NCBI GenBank assembly: GCA_964393795.1 | Contig: CAYMWA010000005.1 | Span: forward strand, 1-64,000 | From: Chryseosolibacter sp964393795 | Lineage (GTDB): Bacteria > Bacteroidota > Bacteroidia > Cytophagales > Cyclobacteriaceae | Direction of reading: 5' to 3' | Length of the DNA stretch: 64,000 bases | Shown here: piece by piece, positions 27,425 to 36,223 of the stretch | How positions within the stretch are numbered: the stretch's first letter is position 1 | How the letters are laid out: every line of letters starts with the position of its first letter | Translations under genes and position numbers: made by a program | The notes under the pieces: generated by a model | What the model saw: only the letters and a program-made list of their open reading frames with translations | What the model was told of the DNA's origin: nothing | The model's database searches: none

Positions 27425-29182
27425 ATGGCAAAAAAAGGAGTAGCGAACCCAGCCAGAACGAACAATGCGCTTGAAAAGAGTTTGACCGGGATTACGGGAT
27501 TCGACCAAATTACCCTTGGAGGCCTTCCGAAGGGAAGGCCGTCGCTGGTCTGTGGCGGACCCGGCTCCGGGAAGACTTTGTTTGGAATGGAATTCATCGT
27601 GAATGGTGCACAGCGCTTTGGCGAACCCGGCGTAATCATGACCTTCGAGGAGAAGGCAACGGAACTTTCGGTCAACGTGGCTTCGCTGGGTCTCGACCTC
27701 GACCAACTGCAAGCAGAGGGCAAAGTAAAGATCGACTATGTGCACATCGATAAAGCCGAGATTGAAGAAACCGGGGAATATGATTTGTCTGGTCTCTTCA
27801 TCAGGTTGAACCACGCCATCGACAGTCTGAAGGCGAAGCGCGTAGTGCTCGACACGATCGAGAATCTGTTTTCCGGACTTTCTAACGAAGGCATTTTGCG
27901 ATCGGAGATCAGGAAGCTTTTTCAATGGCTGAAAGACAAAGGGGTCACAACGGTCATTACCGGTGAGAAAGGAGTGTCGACGCTAACGCGCCAGGGGCTG
28001 GAAGAATACGTTTCTGATTGTGTAATCCTCCTTGACCACAGGGTGATCAATCAGGTATCAACGAGGCTGCTGCGGGTAGTGAAGTATCGCGGCACGTTCC
28101 ATGGTACCAATGAATACCCTTTCCTTATTGATGAGGAAGGCATATCGGTTCTGCCGATTACGTCGCTGGAATTGAACCACCCGGTTTCGACCGACAAGAT
28201 TTCTTCTGGAATTCCAACCCTGGACGAGATGTTTGGAGACGGAAAGGGATTTTTCAGAGGATCAAGCATTCTGATATCGGGAACGGCTGGAACAGGAAAG
28301 ACGAGCATTGCGGCCTCTTTTGCCCATGCGGCCTGTATGCGAAAGGAAAGGGTGCTGTTCTTGGCATTTGAGGAGTCCCCACAACAGATCATACGGAACA
28401 TGAAGTCGGTGGGCATGAATTTGCAAAAGCACATTGATCGAAAACTACTCAGGTTCCGGGCGGCACGGCCGACGCTTCATGGTCTTGAAATGCACCTGGT
28501 GAGAATCCATAAGGAAATTACAACGTTTCATCCAAGCGTCGTCGTGCTGGACCCCGTCACCAACCTTGTGACTATCGGCACGGTAAGTGAAGTCAAGTCC
28601 ATGTTGATCAGACTGATCGACTTTTTGCAAGCGAATCAGGTTACCGTTCTGTTTACTGCACTGACTTACGACAATCCGATTGCCGAACAGACTGACGAGG
28701 GTGTTTCTTCGCTCGTCGATGCCTGGATCGCAGTTCGTGATATGGAAAGCAACGGGGAACGAAACCGCGGATTGTACATCCTGAAGTCGAGAGGAATGAA
28801 GCATTCGAATCAGGTTAGGGAGTTTATCATCACGGATGATGGGCTGAAGTTGGTTGACGTTTATCTGGGACCGGATGGTGTACTGGTCGGGTCGGCCAGG
28901 GAACGACATCGGATGGAGGAGGCTGCAGGAGTCGAGTTGAGGACGTACGCCCGCACACAAATCGATCACGAAATCCAGCGGAAGAGAACGATCCTCGAGG
29001 CGAAGATTGCCAGTCTTACGGAAGAGTTCGAGTCAATGAAAGCAGAACTCAAGCGCGCGCAACAGGAAGAGGTATTTAGAAACGAAATCATGAAGCGAGG
29101 TAAAGACGATCTTACGCAACAGCGGTATATCGGTAAGAACGAATCTAATCGTGGAAGAAAAGGCAATGGCAAAGGCAAGTAA
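27425..29182 (+). CDS. kaiC: KaiC-like two-domain RecA ATPase/kinase
   Basis: A 585-residue protein with two KaiC domains. CI has Walker A GGPGSGKT (44-51) and the catalytic pair TFEE (Glu75/76); CII has GTAGTGKT (286-293) and AFEE (Glu316/317). Around the CII phosphorylation site it reads QTDEGVSSLVD, so the Ser431/Thr432 pair of Synechococcus KaiC is Ser428/Ser429 here, and Thr426 matches Thr423. The C-terminal 70 residues form a charged coiled-coil tail instead of the KaiA-binding end; no KaiA gene is present. It heads a five-gene operon. Likely role: an ATP-driven timer or signalling hub acting through KaiB and the kinase. Confidence 0.93.
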   Translation: MAKKGVANPARTNNALEKSLTGITGFDQITLGGLPKGRPSLVCGGPGSGKTLFGMEFIVNGAQRFGEPGVIMTFEEKATELSVNVASLGLDLDQLQAEGKVKIDYVHIDKAEIEETGEYDLSGLFIRLNHAIDSLKAKRVVLDTIENLFSGLSNEGILRSEIRKLFQWLKDKGVTTVITGEKGVSTLTRQGLEEYVSDCVILLDHRVINQVSTRLLRVVKYRGTFHGTNEYPFLIDEEGISVLPITSLELNHPVSTDKISSGIPTLDEMFGDGKGFFRGSSILISGTAGTGKTSIAASFAHAACMRKERVLFLAFEESPQQIIRNMKSVGMNLQKHIDRKLLRFRAARPTLHGLEMHLVRIHKEITTFHPSVVVLDPVTNLVTIGTVSEVKSMLIRLIDFLQANQVTVLFTALTYDNPIAEQTDEGVSSLVDAWIAVRDMESNGERNRGLYILKSRGMKHSNQVREFIITDDGLKLVDVYLGPDGVLVGSARERHRMEEAAGVELRTYARTQIDHEIQRKRTILEAKIASLTEEFESMKAELKRAQQEEVFRNEIMKRGKDDLTQQRYIGKNESNRGRKGNGKGK

Positions 29183-29456
29183 AAGGTATCAATTGCGATT
29201 GTATATCGCCGGGAACACACCGCGATCGGCTGCCGCACTTAAGAATCTCAAGAAGTATTGCGAACAACACCTGGCGGGTTTGTATGAAATCGAGGTCATT
29301 GATCTGCTGCTCAACCCGCAGTTGGCTGAAGGCGATCAGATCCTGGCCGTTCCGACGCTGGTGAAAAAGGTGCCGGAACCGGTGAGGAAAATCATCGGTG
29401 ATTTATCGAATGAGGCAAAGGTGCTGGTTGGACTGGACCTTCGGCCGGCGGAATAA
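29166..29456 (+). CDS. kaiB: KaiB protein, conserved copy
   Basis: A 96-residue thioredoxin-like protein very close to cyanobacterial KaiB: RLYIAGNTPRSAAALKNLKKYCE, VIDLLLNPQLAEGDQILAVPTL and RKIIGDLSNEAKVLVGLDLRP. The Gly and Asp in VGLDL, positions linked to KaiB fold switching, are kept. KaiB binds the CI ring of KaiC. The ATG at 29166 overlaps the end of kaiC by 17 bp; a GTG at 29151 is also possible. Because the key residues are retained, this is the copy most likely to bind KaiC in the classical way. Confidence 0.93.
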   Translation: MAKASKRYQLRLYIAGNTPRSAAALKNLKKYCEQHLAGLYEIEVIDLLLNPQLAEGDQILAVPTLVKKVPEPVRKIIGDLSNEAKVLVGLDLRPAE

Positions 29457-29475
29457 ATTTGGAGAGGGTCACTAC

Positions 29476-29784
29476 ATGCAGATAGACAAGAAAATGGACA
29501 GTCCGGAATACAACCTTGAGTTGTTCGTATCAGGGGCATCGCCCAATTCTGTGCGCGCCATCAACAATCTGCAAAAAACATTGGAGAAACATTTAAAAGG
29601 AAAATACCTTTTAAAAGTAATTGATGTCTACCAGGAAGGTGCAGTGGCGGCACGGGAGCAGATCATTGCGCTCCCCCTCTTGATCAAGAAATTGCCGCTG
29701 CCTGAACGGAGGCTGATCGGAGATATGGCGGATACACATAAAGTGCTTCTCGGACTTGGAATTAGTGATCTGAATGGTGCATGA
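29476..29784 (+). CDS. KaiB-like protein, divergent copy
   Basis: A 102-residue KaiB-domain protein: LELFVSGASPNSVRAINNLQKTLEKH, LLKVIDVYQEGAVAAREQIIALPLLIKKLP and RRLIGDMADTHKVLLGLGIS. It is more divergent than the first copy: NPQLAE has become EGAVAA, and the Asp of the GLDL end is Gly. The start ATG is preceded by GGAGAGGG at a fitting distance. Its stop overlaps the kinase start (ATGA). Divergence suggests a different partner, for example the kinase N-terminus, in the manner of SasA-like KaiB domains, but this is inference. Confidence 0.9.
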   Translation: MQIDKKMDSPEYNLELFVSGASPNSVRAINNLQKTLEKHLKGKYLLKVIDVYQEGAVAAREQIIALPLLIKKLPLPERRLIGDMADTHKVLLGLGISDLNGA

Positions 29785-31067
29785 ATAACCAGGTATATAA
29801 GGAGTTGGTAGCCGAAAATGACTTGCTTCGAACAAAATTGAACGAGGCGAACGATACCCTGGAGGCTATTCGCAATGGGCAGGTCGACGCGTTCGTAGTG
29901 AACGGCAATAAAGGGAATGCACTCTACACGTTGAAGTCGGCCGACCAGGCATACCGCGTTTTTATTGAACAAATGGCGGAGGGTGCCGTGTCGTTAAATT
30001 CGGAAGGTATTATCATTTACAGCAATTCCCAGTTTGCCAGGATGGTCGACCGGCCGCTGTTCGAGGTGCTGGGTAGGCCGTTTACTGACTTTGTCGCCGC
30101 TTCCCACAGCGATGAATTTCAGACACTCTTGAAAAAGGCGTGGTGCCAGAATGCGAAAGCGGAAGTCGATATGACCTCGGGCAGCGATGTAGTGTCGGTC
30201 CAGCTTTCGTTGAATATGGTCGAGGTGGAAGGAGAAAAGACCCTGAGCGCCATTATTACCGACCTTACCGGCCGACGGGAAATTGAACGGCAACTGAAAT
30301 TGAAAAATGAACGATTGGAAGAACTGAACAATGCACTCACCAGCAGTAACCACGACCTTCAGCAGTTCGCCTCTGTCGCTTCACATGACCTGCAGGAACC
30401 AGTCAGAAAAATACAGGTGTTTTCAAAATTTCTGAAGGACCGTAGCTTTGACGAACTTTCGGAGGCATCAAAGCTATACGTTGAAAAGATCATCACGGCT
30501 TCTAACCGTATGAAGGTGTTGATCATGGACATCCTCACTTTTTCGCGGCTGTCAGCCAATGATGTCAGTATGGAAATGATCGGCATGACCGAACTCTTCC
30601 GTGAAATCCTGGATGATTTTGATTTGCGAATAAGCGAGAAGGGTGCGAATGTCCAGTTGAATCCGCTGTGCCAGGTAGAGGGTAACAGAGGCCAGCTACG
30701 ACAGGTCTTCCATAACCTCATCAGTAACGCATTGAAATTTACCGCGGCAGGAAGAACACCTTCGCTCACCATTGAACGGAAGGATATTGATGCGGCTGCG
30801 CTTGGTATTGTGTTGGATGACCCTACTCGCTATTGCCGTATATCGGTCAGTGACAACGGCATAGGCTTTGATGAAAAGTTTTCAACGCTGATTTTTAGTT
30901 TGTTTGAGAAACTGAATCCGAAATCAAGCTATGAAGGATCCGGCATCGGACTGGCCATTGCAAAAAAAATTATCGATAAGCACCACGGATTCATCCTGGC
31001 CAGGAGTGTGGTAGATGGTGGTTCGGAGTTCAGTGTGATATTACCTTATAAACAACCTCAGTCCTGA
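29781..31067 (+). CDS. PAS-domain sensor histidine kinase of the Kai operon
   Basis: A 428-residue cytosolic kinase without transmembrane segments. Order: N-terminal coiled coil (about 5-32), a PAS domain (about 57-165, AEGAVSLNSEGIIIYSNSQF), a linker coiled coil (165-195), HisKA with phospho-acceptor His202 (ASVASHDLQEPVRKI) and HATPase_c with N-box Asn316 (NLISNALKF), G1 DNGIGFD and G2 GSGIGLAIAKK. It resembles phytochrome-like/bacteriophytochrome kinase cores but has no GAF or PHY domain. It overlaps kaiB2 by 4 nt and the response regulator by 1 nt. It is the likely output kinase of the Kai module. Confidence 0.93.
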   Translation: MNNQVYKELVAENDLLRTKLNEANDTLEAIRNGQVDAFVVNGNKGNALYTLKSADQAYRVFIEQMAEGAVSLNSEGIIIYSNSQFARMVDRPLFEVLGRPFTDFVAASHSDEFQTLLKKAWCQNAKAEVDMTSGSDVVSVQLSLNMVEVEGEKTLSAIITDLTGRREIERQLKLKNERLEELNNALTSSNHDLQQFASVASHDLQEPVRKIQVFSKFLKDRSFDELSEASKLYVEKIITASNRMKVLIMDILTFSRLSANDVSMEMIGMTELFREILDDFDLRISEKGANVQLNPLCQVEGNRGQLRQVFHNLISNALKFTAAGRTPSLTIERKDIDAAALGIVLDDPTRYCRISVSDNGIGFDEKFSTLIFSLFEKLNPKSSYEGSGIGLAIAKKIIDKHHGFILARSVVDGGSEFSVILPYKQPQS

Positions 31068-31477
31068 TGAAGGGTACCCGTGTAATTTTGGTCGAGGATG
31101 ACGCTGATGACCGTGATTTGTTTGCTGCCTTTTTTGCCGATCGCAACGACATCGTCTTGCTGCCGCCCGTCAATAACGGGCTCGAACTCATGGCCTACCT
31201 CAATGCCACTTCCAATGATGACGACCTGCCTCAGTTGATCGTGCTTGACCAGAATATGCCAATGATGAACGGTAAGCAAACCCTGCAGGCGTTAAAGTCA
31301 CATGCCAGGTATACACGTATTCCGGCGGTGATCTATTCAACCTACACCGACAGCGACCTCATTTCCGATTGTAAGAGACTGGGCGCCGGCCTGGTCGCAG
31401 TGAAACCCATCGACGATGAAGGTTATCAAAAAATGATGGATGATTTCCTCCGTGTCATTGAAGCGTCACAATCCTGA
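31067..31477 (+). CDS. Single-domain response regulator of the Kai operon
   Basis: A 136-residue stand-alone receiver domain. Acidic pocket VEDDADD, phospho-acceptor Asp61 in IVLDQNMP, the switch Ser/Thr in IYSTYTD and Lys113 in AVKPID are all present. It belongs to the Rcp1-like group often paired with phytochrome-type kinases. There is no output domain, so it probably passes phosphate on or acts by protein contact. Its ATG overlaps the kinase stop (TGATG), so the kinase is its expected phosphodonor. It is the last gene of the operon. Confidence 0.93.
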   Translation: MKGTRVILVEDDADDRDLFAAFFADRNDIVLLPPVNNGLELMAYLNATSNDDDLPQLIVLDQNMPMMNGKQTLQALKSHARYTRIPAVIYSTYTDSDLISDCKRLGAGLVAVKPIDDEGYQKMMDDFLRVIEASQS

Positions 31478-31722
31478 AATCAGCCATGATGAATCGACAC
31501 AGGTCATTCCATTGAAGGGCTGAGTCGTCTTTTTCTTTTCGTCAATTTTTGCTTTACTTTTTTCCGCCTTCGCCACGAGATGTACCTGCCGGTGACGGGC
31601 AGGCTTGAACAGATCAGCCCCGCACAGAACAAAAGAAAACTGAAAATCCTGCTCACGCAAATTATTTGTATAATTCTAAATAAGGATGTATTCGTCGAGC
31701 GTTTTTTGTTCTTTTGCGTGCT

Positions 31723-33909
31723 ATGATACTACGCATCACAATTGTTGTCATCTTCCTTTTCATGTCGGCCCCGGCATTGTTTGGCCAGCATACTTTCCGT
31801 GCCGTCATCAGTGACCGCGAATCCGGCGACATCTTGCCCGGTGCGGGTGCGGTTGTGCAGGGAACAATGTTGGGGGCGACCGCCGATGAAAACGGCGTCG
31901 TGGAAATTGACGATATTCCTGATGGACGATACAGCCTCGTATTTTCCTTTATTGGCTATGAAAAGCGCGTGATCGAATTTACATTTCCCGACGACGCGGG
32001 TGATACAATGGAGATACTGCTCGAGGCAGGGCATGAGTCGCTCGAAGCCGTGGTCATTGCTTCCACGCGCAGCAGTCGTACGATCGCGGATATTCCCACC
32101 CGGGTCGAACTGATCGCAGGCGAGGAGTTGGAAGAGAAAGGGAATATGAAGCCCGGCGACATCCGCATGCTGTTGAATGAAAGTACCGGAATTCAAACGC
32201 AACAGACCTCGGCTACGTCAGCAAATGCCTCTATACGGATTCAGGGACTGGACGGACGGTATACACAAATCCTGAAAGATGGATTTCCCTTGTACGCCGG
32301 ATTCTCGGGCGGTCTCGGCCTGTTGCAGACGCCACCGCTGGACCTCAAACAAGTGGAGGTCATCAAGGGCTCTACATCCACATTATATGGAGGCGGTGCC
32401 ATCGCCGGACTGGTGAACCTTGTCAGTCGCGTACCGACCGAGGAACGGGAACTGAGATTCATGGCGAATGCCACGAGCGCCCTGGGTCTTGACCTGAGTA
32501 CTTTCTACAGCGAGAAGTTCGGAAAGGCGGGGGTGACGGTGTTCGCTGCCCGGAATTCCAGTGAGCCTTACGATCCTGCGGACATTGGCCTCACCGCCAT
32601 TCCGAAGTTTGAACGGTATACCATTAATCCGCGGCTATACCTCGATTTGACTGACAATACTTCTGTCAACGTCGGGTTTAACTTTATTACCGAGGATCGC
32701 ATTGGCGGGGATATCCGGTTTATTGAGGGGACGGGTGATGGAAGCAATGCATGGTTTGAACAAAACGATTCGCGGAGATTTTCAACCCGATTTTCGTTTC
32801 ACCACCATATCGACGAAAAACGATCGCTGAACGTAAAAAACAGCCTGAGCCACTTTGATCGCATCGTCGAAATTCCCGGCTACCGGTTTGATGGCATTCA
32901 AAACAGTACCTATACCGAACTGAATTACATTGACAACAAAGAGGAGGTGGAATGGATAGCGGGTCTGAATCTCTGGACGGATAACTTTACCGAACAACGA
33001 CTCACCGCTACGCCGCTCAGGGATTACAATCAAACCACCTTCGGAGCTTTTGTTCAGAACAACCTGGTGCTCTCCGATAAGGTCAACCTTGAAACTGGCT
33101 TGCGCGGCGATTATGTTGTTGACTATGGCTTTGTACTTCTGCCGCGGGTGTCGTTGCTCTTTAAGGCGTCGCCCTCCGTCACTACGCGCCTGGGAGGCGG
33201 CTTCGGATACAAGACGCCCACGATTTTCACAGAGGAAAGCGAGCGAATACAATATCAAAACGTCTTACCGGCCTCGCCGGAAACGAATAAGCTTGAACGA
33301 AGTTACGGTGCGAACTGGGATATCAACTACCGAACGGAAGTGCCGGGTGACGTTGGCTTCAGCGTCAACCACCTCTTCTTTTATACGTATCTGAATGACC
33401 CGCTCGTGCTTGAGGCATTGGACGACACGCACTATCAATTTGTTAGCCTCGATGGATTTATGGACAGCAAGGGGATGGAGACCAACGTCAAACTTGAGTA
33501 CGGCGATTTCAAACTTTTTATCGGGTATACTTTTACCGACACCAAAATCCACAACGATGGCACGACAGTTCAGAATCCGCTAACCGCGAAGCATCGCCTT
33601 AACAATGTGCTGATGTACGAAGTTGAAGAGAAGTGGAAGATCGGCCTGGAAGGTTATTATTTTGGCCGCCAGCGATTGAATGATGGCACGTATGGCCGCG
33701 AATACTGGATATGCGGGTTGATGATGGAAAAGCTTTGGGAGCAGTTTTCCCTGTTCCTCAACTTCGAAAATTTTCTCGATACCCGGCAGACGAGATTTGA
33801 TCGTATTTACACCGGGCCGATTTCCAATCCGGTCTTCCGGGATATTTACGCTCCCGTCGACGGGTTTGTAGTGAACGGCGGCGTGAAGTTGTTTCTGAGC
33901 CACAAATAG
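31723..33909 (+). CDS. TonB-dependent receptor (non-SusC type)
   Basis: A 728-residue outer-membrane receptor. The signal peptide ends at LFGQ; then a carboxypeptidase-regulatory-like domain (AVISDRESGDILPGAGAVV), a TonB plug with ASIRIQGLDGRYTQILKDGFPLY and VEVIKGSTSTLYGGGAIAG, and a barrel ending in NGGVKLFLSH. It resembles CirA/vitamin B12-type receptors of Bacteroidota, which often take up metals or metal complexes. The convergent HMA-domain gene downstream supports a metal link. A TTG at 31714 is in frame, but the ATG at 31723 is chosen. About 245 bp separate it from the Kai operon, with its own promoter likely. Confidence 0.92.
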   Translation: MILRITIVVIFLFMSAPALFGQHTFRAVISDRESGDILPGAGAVVQGTMLGATADENGVVEIDDIPDGRYSLVFSFIGYEKRVIEFTFPDDAGDTMEILLEAGHESLEAVVIASTRSSRTIADIPTRVELIAGEELEEKGNMKPGDIRMLLNESTGIQTQQTSATSANASIRIQGLDGRYTQILKDGFPLYAGFSGGLGLLQTPPLDLKQVEVIKGSTSTLYGGGAIAGLVNLVSRVPTEERELRFMANATSALGLDLSTFYSEKFGKAGVTVFAARNSSEPYDPADIGLTAIPKFERYTINPRLYLDLTDNTSVNVGFNFITEDRIGGDIRFIEGTGDGSNAWFEQNDSRRFSTRFSFHHHIDEKRSLNVKNSLSHFDRIVEIPGYRFDGIQNSTYTELNYIDNKEEVEWIAGLNLWTDNFTEQRLTATPLRDYNQTTFGAFVQNNLVLSDKVNLETGLRGDYVVDYGFVLLPRVSLLFKASPSVTTRLGGGFGYKTPTIFTEESERIQYQNVLPASPETNKLERSYGANWDINYRTEVPGDVGFSVNHLFFYTYLNDPLVLEALDDTHYQFVSLDGFMDSKGMETNVKLEYGDFKLFIGYTFTDTKIHNDGTTVQNPLTAKHRLNNVLMYEVEEKWKIGLEGYYFGRQRLNDGTYGREYWICGLMMEKLWEQFSLFLNFENFLDTRQTRFDRIYTGPISNPVFRDIYAPVDGFVVNGGVKLFLSHK

Positions 33910-33921
33910 ATGAATATGTGG

Positions 33922-34113
33922 TGAATGCTACGAATGTGTTGATGCCACGAATTCACGAATGATCACGAATGGGTGATGCCACGAATTCACGAATGATCAC
34001 GAATGGGTTGATGCTATGAATACGCGAATGGTCACGAATGGGTTGATGCTACGAATGCGCGAATGGTCACGAATGTGTTGATGCCGCGAATGCACGAATT
34101 AGTACGAATGCGT
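33922..34113 (+). repeat. Tandem repeat, 34-35 bp units with CACGAAT motifs
   Basis: About five units and one partial one begin with TGATGC at 33940, 33974, 34009, 34044 and 34079, a period of 34, 35, 35 and 35 bp. Each unit holds three CGAAT boxes, as in TGATGCCACGAATTCACGAA. Units 1-2 are nearly identical; later ones diverge. Inverted copies of the same box (ATTCGTG) occur at 34180-34206. It lies between the convergent TonB receptor and barrel genes, in the 316-bp gap 33910-34225. No transposase is nearby. Confidence 0.85.
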
Positions 34114-34225
34114 GTATGCGCATGTTAGTGCAATGGCTATGAAGTACTTCTGGCCGATGGGAGTGTGGCAGGCAAAATTATTCGTGTCAATTCGTGCATT
34201 CGTGGCCCACTTGCATTCATGGCAC

Positions 34226-35194
34226 TCATTTCGTTTTATAAAAATACCGTTGAATGCCGAATGTCCAGAGCGGCGTAAAGTGTACGTACGAATAGCCGAC
34301 GAGTTCGAAGCCGTAGCAAAATTCCACGCGTGTATTGGAGTTGATGATGCGTTGTATTCCGGGATAGATTTCAATGTATGTTCCGGCCTGTAAGGCGCCG
34401 GTTTTCCCGTGGATGTTGGTGCCATCCTGAATTACGGTCGCGGCGTCGTAGGTCTTGCCAATGAGTTCGACATACAGGTTCCAGTTTACCTGCTCGTAGC
34501 CTTCGTATTTCTTCGGAAATGCCCGATACCCAATTGAAAGGTTGTACCGGACTGCACGGCCGTAGTGGAGCGTTGTGGGAAGATCGGGACCGCCCGATAC
34601 ACCCGGTTGCATTTCAAAATACGAGTCCGGGTGAATATATCCCGTGGTGAGCGAAGCGGCAAATCTGTTCTTAAGCCAGGTGGCAATGAGTCCGGCCCCG
34701 TAGCCGCCGGTATCGTCCATCAGATTCGGTTCCGCCTCATCGTGCGCGACACTGACGTTGGACCATTCGCCATAGGCGGCGAGACGAAAGTGTCGATTCT
34801 GATCATCATGGGTGAGGAACCGGTACTTGGCAAAAAGGTGTACACCGTTGAACAGGTAAGGATATCGCACGCCACGCTTGATTGGTTGGGTGTAGTAGTT
34901 GGTCTGGCTGCCGACGTGTACATGATTAATCAGATCGGCGGGGAGCTTTCGATTATGGTGATTTGAGATGGATGCTGTAGCCAGAAGTGACAGCTTTGAC
35001 GTGGCGCCATACATGACGCGCAGCGCGTGGAGTCCTCTGTTGGTGCTGTACTCTTTATAGTTTTGCGTAAATGCCCGGACGCCGAAAACACCCTTCGGAA
35101 CTGAACTTGCAGACTCATTGAGAATGTACAACTCCTGTCCGGATGATTCGATGACAATGAAAAACAGAAAAAATGAGATGAGGCTTCTAACCAT
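34226..35194 (-). CDS. Outer-membrane beta-barrel protein of unknown function
   Basis: A 322-residue exported protein (signal peptide MVRSLISFFLFFIVIESSGQ). The rest is rich in alternating aromatic/hydrophobic strands (GVHLFAKYRFL, HFRLAAYGEWSN, VNWNLYVELIGK) and ends in a strand-like GIQRYFYK, as expected for a barrel. I do not recognise a named family; Bacteroidota carry similar barrels next to metal-related genes. The start at 35194 overlaps the end of the HMA-protein gene by 8 bp, so the two form an operon. A longer start reaching 35290 is possible but would extend well into the upstream gene. Confidence 0.72.
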   Translation of the reverse strand: MVRSLISFFLFFIVIESSGQELYILNESASSVPKGVFGVRAFTQNYKEYSTNRGLHALRVMYGATSKLSLLATASISNHHNRKLPADLINHVHVGSQTNYYTQPIKRGVRYPYLFNGVHLFAKYRFLTHDDQNRHFRLAAYGEWSNVSVAHDEAEPNLMDDTGGYGAGLIATWLKNRFAASLTTGYIHPDSYFEMQPGVSGGPDLPTTLHYGRAVRYNLSIGYRAFPKKYEGYEQVNWNLYVELIGKTYDAATVIQDGTNIHGKTGALQAGTYIEIYPGIQRIINSNTRVEFCYGFELVGYSYVHFTPLWTFGIQRYFYKTK

Positions 35195-35696
35195 GCTGCA
35201 CAACATGAAAAATCTTTTGATCGTGCGGTCCGAGCACAGTGACTTTCTTTTTCCATTGGGCACTTTCCTTCCGGGGAAGAAAATCTTCATCGACGAGTTG
35301 CAGGGTCACAGGGCCGCGGACTTCTTTCGCATAGTCGATCCACAAGAAGCGCTGGCTTTGAAAAACAAATGATCCATCACTGCTCACTTCGATGTCGTCA
35401 AAGCGTATCTGCAACTTGAGAAAACGCACGGAAAAGCCTGCACGCACGACGGCTCGCGCGATCTGGACGGGATCAATCAGTACGCCGGATTTGAAGAATA
35501 TCCTCCCTTCCGTGGTCTCAAGGCTCATTACGACATCCTCGACGAAATCCAGCCGCCGCAGACTCATCTCCACACTGCGCGAACAAAGGGAGCAGGTGAG
35601 ACCGTTGATGCCAATGTCCGCCCACTTCAATCCCGCAAAGGCCGGGCTCACGGACAAGATCGTTACAAACAACAATAGCATAAACTTTGCACGCAT
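35187..35696 (-). CDS. Exported heavy-metal-associated (HMA-like) domain protein
   Basis: A 169-residue secreted protein (signal peptide MRAKFMLLLFVTILSVSPAFA). Residues about 25-95 resemble an HMA fold with the metal-binding loop GLTCSLC (Cys35, Cys38), then SRSVEMSLRRLDFVEDVVMSLETTEGRIFF. The remaining C-terminal part (about 95-169) is beta-rich and unassigned. HMA domains bind Cu(I), Zn or Cd. An extracytoplasmic HMA domain next to a barrel protein and a TonB receptor suggests copper or other metal handling in the envelope. The ATG at 35696 gives a clean signal peptide; the frame is open to 35750. Confidence 0.82.
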   Translation of the reverse strand: MRAKFMLLLFVTILSVSPAFAGLKWADIGINGLTCSLCSRSVEMSLRRLDFVEDVVMSLETTEGRIFFKSGVLIDPVQIARAVVRAGFSVRFLKLQIRFDDIEVSSDGSFVFQSQRFLWIDYAKEVRGPVTLQLVDEDFLPRKESAQWKKKVTVLGPHDQKIFHVVQHG

Positions 35697-35860
35697 ACCT
35701 AAATAACGATAACGAATGTGCTGAATAGGAATTATGCAAAGGTACCCCAATTTGTCCGAAAAAAGGTGTGATGCCGCCGAGCCGCGCTGGTCAAAAATAT
35801 CAAAAAGTTGTTGGAATGTTTCACGCCATGTTATATATTTATGTAAATTATATATATAAG

Positions 35861-36223
35861 ATGTCAGGCAGCGAATTTATAAAAGGGACACTCAGAACCA
35901 TCATCCTGAGGCTTCTTGCGCAGAATAAGCAGATGTATGGGTACGAAATCACGCAGCGCGTAGCGCAACTATCGAAGGATGAGATCAAGCTTACCCACGG
36001 GGCTTTGTATCCGATGTTGTATAAGTTGGAAGCTGAAGGGTTGCTCGTCACGACCACCGAAATTGTCGACAATCGCGCGAGGAAGTATTATTCGCTAACC
36101 GCCGAAGGCAAAAAGCTGGCGAAAGTGAAGGTGTCGGAGCTTCAGCGATTTACCGAAATTCTTCGCGTAATACTGACCGACAATGCAAAACCGAACGTGA
36201 GTCTGAAATCACAGCCATGCTGA
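35861..36223 (+). CDS. PadR-family transcriptional regulator
   Basis: A 120-residue winged-helix DNA-binding protein: FIKGTLRTIILRLLAQNKQMYGYEITQRVAQ, LTHGALYPMLYKLEAEGLL and NRARKYYSLTAEGKKLA are the PadR signatures. It lacks a large C-terminal dimerisation domain, so it belongs to the short PadR class. The start ATG at 35861 follows an AT-rich tract with TATATATAA. Its stop overlaps the next gene by 7 nt. Such PadR/membrane-protein pairs are common in Bacteroidota; the regulator probably controls its own operon. Confidence 0.92.
   Translation: MSGSEFIKGTLRTIILRLLAQNKQMYGYEITQRVAQLSKDEIKLTHGALYPMLYKLEAEGLLVTTTEIVDNRARKYYSLTAEGKKLAKVKVSELQRFTEILRVILTDNAKPNVSLKSQPC

Noticed and set aside
33922..34113. 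Possible CRISPR array
   Set aside because: Units are contiguous and diverge along the array, with no unique spacers and no cas genes.
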